Position numbers and translations under genes: made by a program. DNA of 64,000 nt. It comes from CAVQCX01 sp963775335 (GTDB lineage: Bacteria > Pseudomonadota > Gammaproteobacteria > Chromatiales > Chromatiaceae). Shown here piece by piece: positions 1-8,099 of the stretch; within the stretch, counting starts at the first letter, position 1; every line of letters begins with the position of its first letter. The DNA lies in contig CAVZIJ010000002.1 in the NCBI GenBank assembly GCA_963775335.1, forward strand, positions 310,001 through 374,000, in the 5' to 3' direction. The notes below the pieces were generated by a model. It searched no databases, was not told the origin of the DNA, and saw nothing but the letters and a program-made list of their open reading frames with translations.

Positions 1-1
1 G

Positions 2-388
2 CGTCGCGCCCTGGAGACCCTCGTCGAAGAGCTCGGTCTCACCGGGGACGTCGATCTGCCGGGCTTCGAGCCCAACCCCTACCCCTTGATGGTGGCGGCG
101 GATCTGTTCGTGCTATCGTCCGCCTGGGAAGGCTCTCCCAACGTCCTGACCGAAGCCCTGGCGCTGGGCACTCCCGTGGTCGCCACCGACTGTCCGAGCG
201 GTCCCCGTGAGATCCTGGCGGACGGGAAGGTGGGCCTCCTGGTCCCCGTCGCCGACCCCCGCGCGCTCTCGCGGGCGATCCTCGCGACCCTCGACCATCC
301 ACCGGAGTGCGAGATCCTGCAGGCGGCCGCAGCCGACTATTCGGCCGATGCCAGCGCAGCCCATTATCTCGAGATCCTGGCCTCCTGA
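2..388 (+). CDS. Glycosyltransferase family 4 (GT-B), C-terminal part, cut by window edge
   Basis: This is the C-terminal ~128 residues of a retaining GT-B glycosyltransferase that uses a nucleotide sugar. The reading frame is open from base 2. The segment WEGSPNVLTE carries the E-x7-E motif of this family, followed by ALGTPVVAT and a GLLVPVADP loop, the usual end of the sugar-nucleotide binding domain. The next gene encodes a sulfotransferase 11 bases downstream, so this is probably the end of a surface polysaccharide cluster that continues to the left. The acceptor cannot be told from this fragment. Confidence 0.85.
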   Translation, partial: RRALETLVEELGLTGDVDLPGFEPNPYPLMVAADLFVLSSAWEGSPNVLTEALALGTPVVATDCPSGPREILADGKVGLLVPVADPRALSRAILATLDHPPECEILQAAAADYSADASAAHYLEILAS

Positions 389-399
389 CGTTTGCTTCC

Positions 400-1098
400 A
401 TGCTGCTTTCCGTGCGCTACAAGTTCCTGTTCGTGCACATCGCCAAGACCGGCGGGACCAGCGTGCGCGCGACCCTGCAACGGCTGCGCTGGCGCGATCC
501 CTACTACTGGCCGATGTTCCTGTGCAGCCGCCTGAGCCATCTGACGGGACACCGGATCGGTACCAAGTTCCCGCGCCACGCCAAGATCATCCTGGCTCAG
601 GAATCGCTGCCGACCGAGTTTTTCCAGAGCCTGTTCAAATTCGCTTTCGTGCGCAATCCCTGGGATCTGCAGGTCAGCTCGTTCCATCATATCCGCCGCG
701 AGCGCCCCCATCTGATGCAGGGACGCACGGATTTCGCCGATTTCCTGAAGTGGAAGCTCGACCCCGAGCGCCCCTACCAGTACCACATCGACACGTCGAT
801 CCAGCTGCAGTCGGACTACTTGGTCGACCTGCGGGGGCAGATACTGGTCGATTTCGTGGGGCGCTACGAGTGCCTCGAGGCCGATTTCCGTACCGTGTGC
901 GAACGGATCGGGATTCCATTCCCGGCCATGCCCCACCGGCGCCGAGCCACAGACCGTGAGAGCGACTACCGAAGCTATTACAACGAGGAGACGGCCGATC
1001 TGGTGGCGCGGCATTTCTCCCGTGACATCGAGCTCCTAGGTTACGGCTTCGAGCCGCCGAGCCGGGACGGCTCTACCGCCGAGCCGCCGACACGCTGA
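400..1098 (+). CDS. Sulfotransferase family protein (Sulfotransfer_2-like)
   Basis: A 232-residue cytoplasmic protein predicted to transfer sulfate from PAPS to a carbohydrate. The 5'-phosphosulfate loop is seen as FVHIAKTGGTSV (about residues 9-20) and the 3'-phosphate motif as FAFVRNPWDLQVSSF (about residues 83-97); both are hallmarks of the Golgi-type and bacterial sulfotransferase family. The ATG at 400 is chosen because it lies just after the glycosyltransferase stop and places the PAPS loop near the N-terminus; an ATG at 307 would overlap the upstream gene deeply. Its position after a glycosyltransferase suggests sulfation of a polysaccharide. The acceptor is unknown. Confidence 0.82.
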   Translation: MLLSVRYKFLFVHIAKTGGTSVRATLQRLRWRDPYYWPMFLCSRLSHLTGHRIGTKFPRHAKIILAQESLPTEFFQSLFKFAFVRNPWDLQVSSFHHIRRERPHLMQGRTDFADFLKWKLDPERPYQYHIDTSIQLQSDYLVDLRGQILVDFVGRYECLEADFRTVCERIGIPFPAMPHRRRATDRESDYRSYYNEETADLVARHFSRDIELLGYGFEPPSRDGSTAEPPTR

Positions 1099-1165
1099 CC
1101 GCGGGCGCTGCCTGAAGCACCCGATACCGCTTCCCGACCCCCTGAGTCTGCAAGAGCCCCGCCTC

Positions 1166-2182
1166 ATGTCTACTCGTTCGATGTTTGCACGCCCGGGCGG
1201 CAGCCGCCCGAGGTCACACACCTGCCCGCGTGCTCCGCGGATCGCCGCAGCGCTGCTGTTGGGCGCGCTGGCATCGGGCGCACCGCGCTGCGACACGTTT
1301 CCGTTGCCGCCCAGGGACGTCGACCTCGTGGGCCGCCCCAACGTCGCACGCACGACCGACGGGGACACCCTGCTCGACGTCGCGCGCCTCTACGACATCG
1401 GGCAAGAAGAGATCCTGCACGCGAACCCCAAGGTCGACCGGTGGCTGCCACGCCCGAATACCGAGGTGCTCATTCCCTCGCTCCACGTGCTGCCCCGGGC
1501 CGAGCGCAAGGGCATAGTGCTGAACCTGCCCGAGATGCGTCTCTACTATTTCCGCACCGACACAAGCCCCCCGACCCTCGTCACTTATCCCGTCAGCGTC
1601 GGGCGCATGGACTGGACGACCCCCCTGGGCACCACGAAGATCGTCGCCAAGGAGAGGGACCCGTCCTGGACTCCGCCGGCCACGGTCAAGGCCGAGCACG
1701 CGGCCGAGGGAGACTACTTGCCCGACGTGGTGCCGCCGGGTCCGAACAACCCCCTGGGGCGCTTCGCGTTACGCCTGGGTGTACCGGGATATCTGCTGCA
1801 CGGCACCAACAAGCCGTACGGTGTGGGCATGCGCGTCAGCCACGGCTGCATCCGGCTCTACCCGGAAGACATAGAGGAGCTGTTCGATCGGGTGCCCATC
1901 GGCACCCCGGTGCAGATAGTGAATCAGCCGATCAAGCTGGGCTGGATGGGGGACCTGCTGTTCATCGAGGTCCACGCCCCGCTGGAAGAAGAGGATAACG
2001 TCGGCACGGAAGAGCTCATGCGCCAGGCGGTCGATCTGATCAGCGCCGAGATCGCTAACAGGCCCACCGCCATCGACGGGTCGGCCCTGAGCAAAGCGGT
2101 GGAAGAGCAAACGGGAATCCCTGTACTGATATCAAGAACGGCGCCTAGCCCGGCCGACGTTTGGAATCCGACGACCGAGTAG
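1166..2182 (+). CDS. L,D-transpeptidase (YkuD domain) with LysM-like N-terminus
   Basis: A 338-residue exported protein. A basic n-region and hydrophobic stretch (AAALLLGALASGA) form a signal peptide. About residues 65-110 (DTLLDVARLYDIGQEEI onward) look like a LysM-type peptidoglycan-binding segment. The YkuD catalytic domain follows, with HGTNKP and SHGCIRL carrying the conserved His and catalytic Cys. The layout matches the ErfK/YbiS/YcfS group, which forms 3-3 cross-links or attaches Lpp to the peptidoglycan diaminopimelate. The next gene, convergent, encodes an Lpp-like protein ending in Lys, so Lpp anchoring is the favoured role. The tail after about residue 285 has no recognised domain. 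Confidence 0.9.
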   Translation: MSTRSMFARPGGSRPRSHTCPRAPRIAAALLLGALASGAPRCDTFPLPPRDVDLVGRPNVARTTDGDTLLDVARLYDIGQEEILHANPKVDRWLPRPNTEVLIPSLHVLPRAERKGIVLNLPEMRLYYFRTDTSPPTLVTYPVSVGRMDWTTPLGTTKIVAKERDPSWTPPATVKAEHAAEGDYLPDVVPPGPNNPLGRFALRLGVPGYLLHGTNKPYGVGMRVSHGCIRLYPEDIEELFDRVPIGTPVQIVNQPIKLGWMGDLLFIEVHAPLEEEDNVGTEELMRQAVDLISAEIANRPTAIDGSALSKAVEEQTGIPVLISRTAPSPADVWNPTTE

Positions 2183-2205
2183 GCACCGTCCCGACGAACC
2201 GGTCC

Positions 2206-2463
2206 TTACTTGTACATCGCCTTCTTGAACATGCGGTCGATCTTGGCCGCGGTCTCGTCCGACTCCTGCTTGGCGGCATTCGCCGTAGCCGTGGCATTCG
2301 CGGCATCAGCCTTGGCAGCGGCCGCATCCGACGCGGCCTTCTCGGCCACGGCACGCACGTCCTTCACATCGGCCCGCAGGCTCTCCAAATCCTTGGTGGT
2401 CGCGCAGCCGGTCAGGGCCAGGCAGCCACCGAGCAAAGCCAGAGGGATCATACGACTGGTCAT
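2206..2463 (-). CDS. Murein lipoprotein (Lpp-like), C-terminal lysine
   Basis: An 85-residue outer membrane lipoprotein. The signal peptide ends in the lipobox LALTGC. The mature part is an Ala-rich heptad coiled coil (AAAKADAANATATANAAK) and the protein ends in AMYK. In E. coli Lpp the terminal lysine is the residue bound to peptidoglycan, so the final Lys here is telling. Start ATG 2463 is preceded by AAGGAAA at good distance; an upstream in-frame ATG would put extra residues before the signal peptide. It lies between two L,D-transpeptidase genes, the enzymes that make this link. Length and Ala content fit the Lpp family in gammaproteobacteria. Confidence 0.85.
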   Translation of the reverse strand: MTSRMIPLALLGGCLALTGCATTKDLESLRADVKDVRAVAEKAASDAAAAKADAANATATANAAKQESDETAAKIDRMFKKAMYK

Positions 2464-2553
2464 CTCACATTTCCTTTTTCGCGGTTGATAAGGGTGCATC
2501 GGCGGCTCCGCTTAGCCTCATCCGAGCACCGAGTAACCATCCCGGTCCGTGCC

Positions 2554-3144
2554 CTATCGGACCTCTACTCTTGTACCAATTCTAATCCAGGGCAGCAACA
2601 CATCGACTTGCCTGTTGGTCAGCGCCACGCATCCGCGCGTCCAGTTGTACAGGGAGTGGATCTTGGGATCGCCCGGCCCTAGCCCGTGAATCCCGATCAT
2701 CCCTCCCAAGGGCGTGTTCTGGGGGGGCACCCGACCCTGTGAAAATGCCCGGTCGATGGAGCGGCGGACCTCGGGCTTGATGAGACCGAGATCGGCGGCC
2801 GCCCGGGCTTGGGCGGGTGTGGGATAGTCCAGGCCTATGAAGAAATGGAAGTGACTGCGTGGCTCCATCCAGGCCACGTGATAGCTACCCAGGGGTGTTC
2901 GGTTGTCACCCCGGCGCTTGAGCCGGGTCGTGCCATAACGCCCAACTGCGATGTCGGCAAGGCTGACCTCGACCTTGCGGTCCTGGAGAACCTCCAACAC
3001 CCGCCGCTGGGTGTCGACCAACACCCAGATTTCGCCGCTGCCCTTGGCCTGAGCTGCGGGTTGACCCGCAAGACAGCCCAGGGCCAGGATCGTGGCCCCG
3101 AAGCGAAACATACGCTTTCTGGTCCTGCCGCTCGTCCCGCGCAT
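2554..3144 (-). CDS. Exported L,D-transpeptidase family protein
   Basis: A 196-residue protein with a YkuD-type domain. A basic n-region is followed by FGATILALGCLAGQPAAQA, a signal peptide with an AQA cleavage site. The catalytic region reads IGIHGLGPGD, then NWTRGCVALTN, containing the conserved His and Cys; this variant form resembles small YafK/ErfK-like members. The ATG at 3144 is chosen because GAGGGGG lies just upstream; 3111 is an alternative start. It runs in the same direction as the Lpp-like gene 90 bases downstream and may be cotranscribed with it. It could anchor Lpp or make 3-3 cross-links; family alone does not decide. Confidence 0.86.
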   Translation of the reverse strand: MRGTSGRTRKRMFRFGATILALGCLAGQPAAQAKGSGEIWVLVDTQRRVLEVLQDRKVEVSLADIAVGRYGTTRLKRRGDNRTPLGSYHVAWMEPRSHFHFFIGLDYPTPAQARAAADLGLIKPEVRRSIDRAFSQGRVPPQNTPLGGMIGIHGLGPGDPKIHSLYNWTRGCVALTNRQVDVLLPWIRIGTRVEVR

Positions 3145-3265
3145 CGGCCCCCTCGACCGCGGCACACCCGGCCCAGTCCCATGGGTAGTACTATTGTGCA
3201 CCAATACCGGAATCCCGCGAAGTCGGTACCGAGAATGGATCGATCAGATCCGGGAATGAAGGAAT

Positions 3266-4213
3266 ATGGAACCTCAGGAGATACCGATCCTGCAAGCCCT
3301 GTCTCCGTTCCAAGGCGTGCCACCGGAGCATCTGGTCGAGGTGCTCCCCCGGCTGGCTTGGCGAGACCTCGACCCAGGCGGGGTATTGCTGCGCCCCGGT
3401 GCGGTCAACACCAACCTATTCATCATCGTCTCCGGGCGGCTTCAGGTGCTGCTGGACGGGGTCGACGACGGCCCACTGGTCTTTCTCGGTCCGGGAGAGT
3501 ACGTCGGCGAGATGTCCGCCGTCGCGAGCCAGCCCGTGACTGCCCTGGTGGTGGCGGACGGTCCGGCACGGGTGCTGGTGGTCGACGAGATGTCTTTGTG
3601 GACGCTGATCCAACGCTCGCCGCAGCTGGTGCGAAACCTGCTCTGCACGCTGTCGCGGCGCCTGCGCCACAGCAATGAGCTGATCACCACGGCGTACATG
3701 CGGCGGCGCGATTCGGACCACTTGGCGCAACGCGATCCCCTGACGGGGCTGCTCAACCGACGGGGGTTGGAGGCGGACCTTCACCAGCTGGTCGCACATT
3801 CGCACGCGGAAGGACTGCCACTGACCTTGCTCGTCCTGGACGTGGACGATTTCAAGTCTTTCAACGACCACCATGGGCACACAGCGGGGGACCAGATCCT
3901 GGTCGCGGTCGCCCTCGCCGTCAGCGAAAGCCTGCGCCCGGGCGACCTCGCCGGCCGCTTCGGCGGGGACGAGCTCGTCGTCGGGCTCGCGAGAACCACC
4001 GCGCCCAAGGGCCGGCGGGTCGCCAAGCGGATCCGAGAGACCATTGCGGCCATCCACCTGGAGAGCGAGGCCGGCGAGCGGCTACCGACGCCGACCGTAT
4101 CAATCGGGCTCGCGCAGCTCGAGCCCGGCCAGAGTGCCGGGGCCTTGTTCATGGCGGCCGACGCCCGATTGCTGCAGGCCAAGGCCGACGGCCGGGATCG
4201 GCTGGCCGGCTAG
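3266..4213 (+). CDS. Cyclic nucleotide-binding domain - GGDEF diguanylate cyclase
   Basis: A 315-residue cytoplasmic protein. Residues ~12-125 form a CRP-type cyclic nucleotide-binding domain (GRLQVLL, GPGEYVGEMS). A short helix leads to a GGDEF domain beginning at DPLTGLLNRRGLE (about residue 156). The active-site loop reads GRFGGDEL, with Leu in place of the usual Phe, which still leaves the catalytic acids. RPGD five residues before GGDEL is an RxxD inhibitory site, so product feedback by cyclic di-GMP is expected. Start ATG 3266 has AAGGA at -7. The role is inferred: making cyclic di-GMP in answer to a cyclic nucleotide. It stands alone, divergent from the transpeptidase gene. Confidence 0.9.
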   Translation: MEPQEIPILQALSPFQGVPPEHLVEVLPRLAWRDLDPGGVLLRPGAVNTNLFIIVSGRLQVLLDGVDDGPLVFLGPGEYVGEMSAVASQPVTALVVADGPARVLVVDEMSLWTLIQRSPQLVRNLLCTLSRRLRHSNELITTAYMRRRDSDHLAQRDPLTGLLNRRGLEADLHQLVAHSHAEGLPLTLLVLDVDDFKSFNDHHGHTAGDQILVAVALAVSESLRPGDLAGRFGGDELVVGLARTTAPKGRRVAKRIRETIAAIHLESEAGERLPTPTVSIGLAQLEPGQSAGALFMAADARLLQAKADGRDRLAG

Positions 4214-4294
4214 TGCTACCCGCAGTGCTCACCAACGTCCGACTCTAGCGCCCGGGGACTGAGCCGTCCCCGGGGGCGCCCAGTACCCCCCTGC

Positions 4295-5572
4295 TTATTG
4301 GGGCGGTTTGCGCTTGGGCAGAAAGATGCGGATGCCGTCCGCGGTGGTCTGGTAGGTCATGCCCGACGGATCGACATCACCCGGCAGGCTGAGCGAGCGG
4401 TGGAAACGCCCAAAGCTGTAGCTGTAGCTGCGGCTGTAGCTGCCCGGCCCGGGCGCCTCGGTCTTCTTGCTGACGCTCTCGTTCCGGGAGATCACGAGCC
4501 GGTGACCCTGAACCTGAACGTTCACCTCCTCGGCGGACACCCCGTGCAAGGGCACGAAATACGTGTACCCGTCCGCGCTGCGGGTCATCTGCACTCCGTA
4601 GGGTCCGGGCTGCACCCCGGGGCCAGCACCGAAGCCATAGCCCGGTCCGAACGGCTCGCCACCCCTACCACCGTACCAAGGGGGCGTCGCCGGCCCAAAA
4701 CGCTCCCCGGGCATGCCGGAGCCATAGCCGTAAGGCGACGCTCCTGCAGGGGGCCCGGAGGTGGACTCACCGGTACTCGATGGCTGCGCGGTACTGCGAT
4801 ACCAGGGCGGCATCTCAGGGCCGTAGCCGTAAGGGGCCCCGGGCTGCTGCTGTCCACCGGCCCGGGTGCCACTCCCATTGCCATACCAGGGCGGCACGAC
4901 GTTACCGGCGCTCGGCTCAGTGCCGCCCTGCGGCGAGCTGGGCTCAGCTGTCGGCTCAGCTGTCGGCTCGGCCTGTCCGGAAGAGGCTGCGGGGTAACCG
5001 CCGCCTTGGGGGCCGAAGCCGTAGCCAGGGGGCATCGGTGCACCGTATCCGAACCCTTCAGGTGGTGCCGACGGCTGGCCCTCCGGCGGCCCGATGGGCG
5101 GCATCTGACCGTAAGCCGGCGGCATGCCCTGACCGAAGCCCGGCATCGCCGATCCTGACGGATACTGCGGCGCTGCCCCCGAACCGGAGCCATAACCCTG
5201 ATCGGGGGCCTGCTCCGCCGCGGGCTCGGCGCCGCCACCCATGGGCCCGTACATCGGCGGCATACCGGTCCCGTAGCCGGGGCCGCCTGCGCCGAATCCC
5301 GGGCCCGAGGGACCACCGTAGCCAGGCGCGCCCTGACCGGAGCCGGAGCCGGAGCCGGCGCCAAAGCCGGGACCCGAAGAGCCGTAGTCCGGCCCTGAGG
5401 ATTGGTCCGGAAGCGTGAATCCCCCGGGGCCAGCGGGGTAGCCCGGATAACCGCTCGGGCCCGGCCCGCGGTAGGGCGAAGGTCCGCCGGAGCCCATGGA
5501 CATGCCGCCCGCAACGGCACCCGAGGCCGCCAAGGCAAGCGATACTGCCAACGCCGTCATCTTTCTCTGCAT
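4295..5572 (-). CDS. Exported Gly/Pro/Tyr-rich protein with C-terminal Hsp20/alpha-crystallin domain
   Basis: A 425-residue protein. MTALAVSLALAASGAVAGG near the N-terminus is a signal peptide. Residues ~30-325 are low complexity, rich in Gly, Pro, Tyr and Ser, with recurring short units such as PPWYG, YGYG and GFG, and a triple AEPT. The last ~95 residues resemble an alpha-crystallin domain: DGYTYFVPLHGVSAEEVNV, GHRLVISR, FHRSLSLPGDVD and a final DGIRIFLPK. Ordinary small heat shock proteins are cytoplasmic and about 150 residues, so a signal peptide and a 300-residue linker are unusual. Start ATG 5572 has GGGGAGA six bases upstream. Function is not known; a periplasmic or surface chaperone is inferred. 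Confidence 0.8.
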   Translation of the reverse strand: MQRKMTALAVSLALAASGAVAGGMSMGSGGPSPYRGPGPSGYPGYPAGPGGFTLPDQSSGPDYGSSGPGFGAGSGSGSGQGAPGYGGPSGPGFGAGGPGYGTGMPPMYGPMGGGAEPAAEQAPDQGYGSGSGAAPQYPSGSAMPGFGQGMPPAYGQMPPIGPPEGQPSAPPEGFGYGAPMPPGYGFGPQGGGYPAASSGQAEPTAEPTAEPSSPQGGTEPSAGNVVPPWYGNGSGTRAGGQQQPGAPYGYGPEMPPWYRSTAQPSSTGESTSGPPAGASPYGYGSGMPGERFGPATPPWYGGRGGEPFGPGYGFGAGPGVQPGPYGVQMTRSADGYTYFVPLHGVSAEEVNVQVQGHRLVISRNESVSKKTEAPGPGSYSRSYSYSFGRFHRSLSLPGDVDPSGMTYQTTADGIRIFLPKRKPPQ

Positions 5573-6044
5573 CGATATTCTCCCCACCTTTATGTCGTAT
5601 CCCGAAAGGACCCTCGAACGTCTGTCCCGGCGATCCCTGCCCCCCGTGCGGCCTTCCCGGTGTCCCCGAATTGCCCCCGGCACCGCGTCAGCTTAGCCCA
5701 AACAGTCCCGGTGCGGCTATGGTCCATCGCGGCGCCCGAAAAGCCCTACGACCGGTTGCGCCCCATCAAGCCGGTACCATGCCCGGGGTCATCCCTTTGG
5801 CAAGCCATCCATCGTGACCCGCAACGGAGCCGAAGCGCTGGGGCGCGCCGCCGTTCTCTATCTGGCATGCGGCACAGGTCGCTGGCCGCGGGGGATTATG
5901 GGACAGAGTCCACTAAGGCGCGCGACAGACCGGGCGCCCAGGCGCGATTGACCGCACGTCGAGCACCGGGGCCCAACGCCCCGGTGTAGACGCGGGCAAA
6001 TTCGGGCGCCACAGCAGGAGATTGGTGCGAAATGCGGGCCACGC
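5573..6044. other. Gene-free stretch with a hairpin
   Basis: No convincing gene between the Hsp20-like gene start and the metA stop. At 5965-5988 a hairpin CACCGGGGC-loop-GCCCCGGTG could end metA transcription, although no T run follows it on the minus strand. The part next to 5573 should carry the promoter of the Hsp20-like gene; no clear -35/-10 pair stands out. Confidence 0.5.
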
Positions 6045-7115
6045 TTATCGGCGTAGCCCCAAGGGATCGCTCGGATCTATGCCGTCCATGAACGGCAGCT
6101 TTCGGTCCCGGTGGGTCACTTGATACACCAAGCCCATCCAGTTGCCGACTATAGCCTCCGCGGTGTCGTGCCAGGTATTGTCGAGCAACGGCGAGATCAG
6201 CCGTTCGGGAAGCTCCGGCGGCGTCTCGCCCCGGCTGCGGGCGTCCAGGAGGCGAGAGCGGTGCTCATCGAGTATCGCCCGTGCCCAGGGTCGAAAATAG
6301 TTGTCTGGAAACGGCGGATAGTCTCCACGCTCGCCCCGGGCAAAGCGCACCACTTCGCGCTTGTACTCCTTGAGCAGGCTCACCGTGTCGTATTCCGGGT
6401 GCCCCTGGAAGAAGACCACCCGGAACCGATCCTCGCTCACCGCCAGATGTACGCCCGCCTCGGCGCTCTCGACCAGGACGTGCAGCCCGGACGCTTCGAA
6501 CTGTGCACGGCTCACGTCGTTGAAACGGGAATGGGGCACATCGAGCCGCGTGTTCACGTCATTGACGAGCGGATGGCCGCGATCTACCACCCGGTGCGGA
6601 AACACGCCCCAGCGCTTGAAGCCCAGCGGTCGCCGTTTCTGGCCGTGCCGAAACTGCAGCACTGCGTGGGTAGCCAGACAGGAGCACAGCACCGAGGTCA
6701 CGTTTCCGATCGCCCAGTCGATCACGTCGATCAGGGGCTGCCAGAACGGCTCTTCCGAGAGATCCGGGTGGGTCACGTTGGCGCCGGTGATGATCAGGGC
6801 ATCGAGCCCATCCTCGCGCAGCCGCTCGAAGGTGTCGTAGTAGCGCCCGACGTGCTCCCGGGCCCAGGGTCCGCGCTTGAGCTCGGGCAGGGTGAACGGA
6901 TGCATATAGAACTGGGCGATCGGGTTACTCTCACCGACCAGGCGGTAGAACTGGCGCTCGGTGGCCTCGATCGCCGCGTCCGGCATCATGTTGAGCAGCC
7001 CCACGTGCAGCTCGCGCACATACTGATGGACGGCCCGGTCCGGATTGAGCACGATCTGGCCTTCCCGGCGCAAGCGCTCGAAGGTCGGAAGGCCATTGTG
7101 GGCAACCAGGGGCAT
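6045..7115 (-). CDS. metA: Homoserine O-acyltransferase (MetA/MetAS type)
   Basis: A 356-residue cytoplasmic enzyme that acylates homoserine (succinyl-CoA is the usual donor in proteobacteria) in the first committed step of methionine synthesis. The fold is glutamine-amidotransferase-like. The nucleophile motif is CSCLATHA (about residues 143-150), the catalytic His is in FFQGHPEYD (about 238-246), and LLNMMPDAAIEATERQF is the family signature near residue 40. GGGAGC lies 8 bases before ATG 7115. It follows the ATPase gene by 15 bases on the same strand, so the two form an operon. Donor specificity cannot be read with certainty from sequence. Confidence 0.92.
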   Translation of the reverse strand: MPLVAHNGLPTFERLRREGQIVLNPDRAVHQYVRELHVGLLNMMPDAAIEATERQFYRLVGESNPIAQFYMHPFTLPELKRGPWAREHVGRYYDTFERLREDGLDALIITGANVTHPDLSEEPFWQPLIDVIDWAIGNVTSVLCSCLATHAVLQFRHGQKRRPLGFKRWGVFPHRVVDRGHPLVNDVNTRLDVPHSRFNDVSRAQFEASGLHVLVESAEAGVHLAVSEDRFRVVFFQGHPEYDTVSLLKEYKREVVRFARGERGDYPPFPDNYFRPWARAILDEHRSRLLDARSRGETPPELPERLISPLLDNTWHDTAEAIVGNWMGLVYQVTHRDRKLPFMDGIDPSDPLGLRR

Positions 7116-7130
7116 GTCCGCGCTCCCGCC

Positions 7131-7985
7131 TCAATGCTCGGCCTTGCGGGCGATGGCCCGCTCCAGCAGCTCCAGAAGATCGCTCTCGTCGCGCACGCCG
7201 GCCACCTCTCGTGAGGTCACGGTGTAGCCGTGCGGCCCGGCGATTGCCTCATATCGGGGGACCCGGGACCGGAAGAGCCGGGGGAACACCCAACGCGTGA
7301 AGTCGTCGGGATCCATCTGGGCAGCGTAGTCGATGCCGCTCTCGGCCAGATAGATGCCCAGCTGCTCGTGGAGAAAGGCAGGGCGGTAATAGAGCGGCTT
7401 GGGGTCGGACTGGGCACGGCGGATCAGCTGTTGCTCTTCCTCGGGATCGGTCACCTGGATGTACAGGATGAGCGTCTCCTGGACCAGAAGGTCGATCACG
7501 CCCGGCTCTTCCAGCTCGCACAAGCTGCCGCCCACATCGTTGACGAAGTGCTGGTAGCCGTAGATCTCGCGGGCCTTGCGCACGAACTCCGGCACGTCGT
7601 ACATGGCCGCGATCTCGCCCTCGCGGTACTGCGCCTGGCGCCGCTGGAAGTCCTCCAGCGGCACGCCTCCGCGCTCGGGATCGCCCAACTTGCCGACGAA
7701 GCTCAGCACCGGACCCAAATCGTCGACCTTGATGTTGTTGCGGATGTAGATCCAGTCACGGCGCAACAGATCACGCAGGAACGGCACCTGCATCGCCTGC
7801 CGCTTGATGAGATCCAGGATCGGCTCGTCGAGATAACGGGTGCCGATCCGATAGTCCCCCGAATAATGAAACCAGTCGAACTTGCGCAGCAGGGTCGACA
7901 GGTAGGTCTTGCCGACGCCGGACATCCCCAGCAAGGTGACGCGCCGGTTCTCCCAGGCCCTGAACTCATCGACGCTGAACTTCAC
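7131..7985 (-). CDS. P-loop ATPase upstream of metA
   Basis: A 284-residue soluble protein with a Walker A loop GMSGVGKTYLST at about residues 20-31, right after a short N-terminal strand. No membrane segment is seen. The C-terminal half has no recognised domain. Start is GTG 7985, supported by AAGGAGTGGAG nine bases upstream. It ends 15 bases before metA on the same strand, so it is likely cotranscribed with methionine biosynthesis. The family looks like a conserved but uncharacterised NTPase with kinase-like P-loop; a substrate cannot be named. Confidence 0.75.
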   Translation of the reverse strand: MKFSVDEFRAWENRRVTLLGMSGVGKTYLSTLLRKFDWFHYSGDYRIGTRYLDEPILDLIKRQAMQVPFLRDLLRRDWIYIRNNIKVDDLGPVLSFVGKLGDPERGGVPLEDFQRRQAQYREGEIAAMYDVPEFVRKAREIYGYQHFVNDVGGSLCELEEPGVIDLLVQETLILYIQVTDPEEEQQLIRRAQSDPKPLYYRPAFLHEQLGIYLAESGIDYAAQMDPDDFTRWVFPRLFRSRVPRYEAIAGPHGYTVTSREVAGVRDESDLLELLERAIARKAEH

Positions 7986-8099
7986 GAGGCTCCACTCCTT
8001 GCAGTCGACCCAAATGCCGGGGCCGCCAACCGCTGGCGGGCCGGTTGGCCGCCCCCGCGGATGATACCGAAAGCGGGCCAGGCTGTTGACGCCGAGCCG

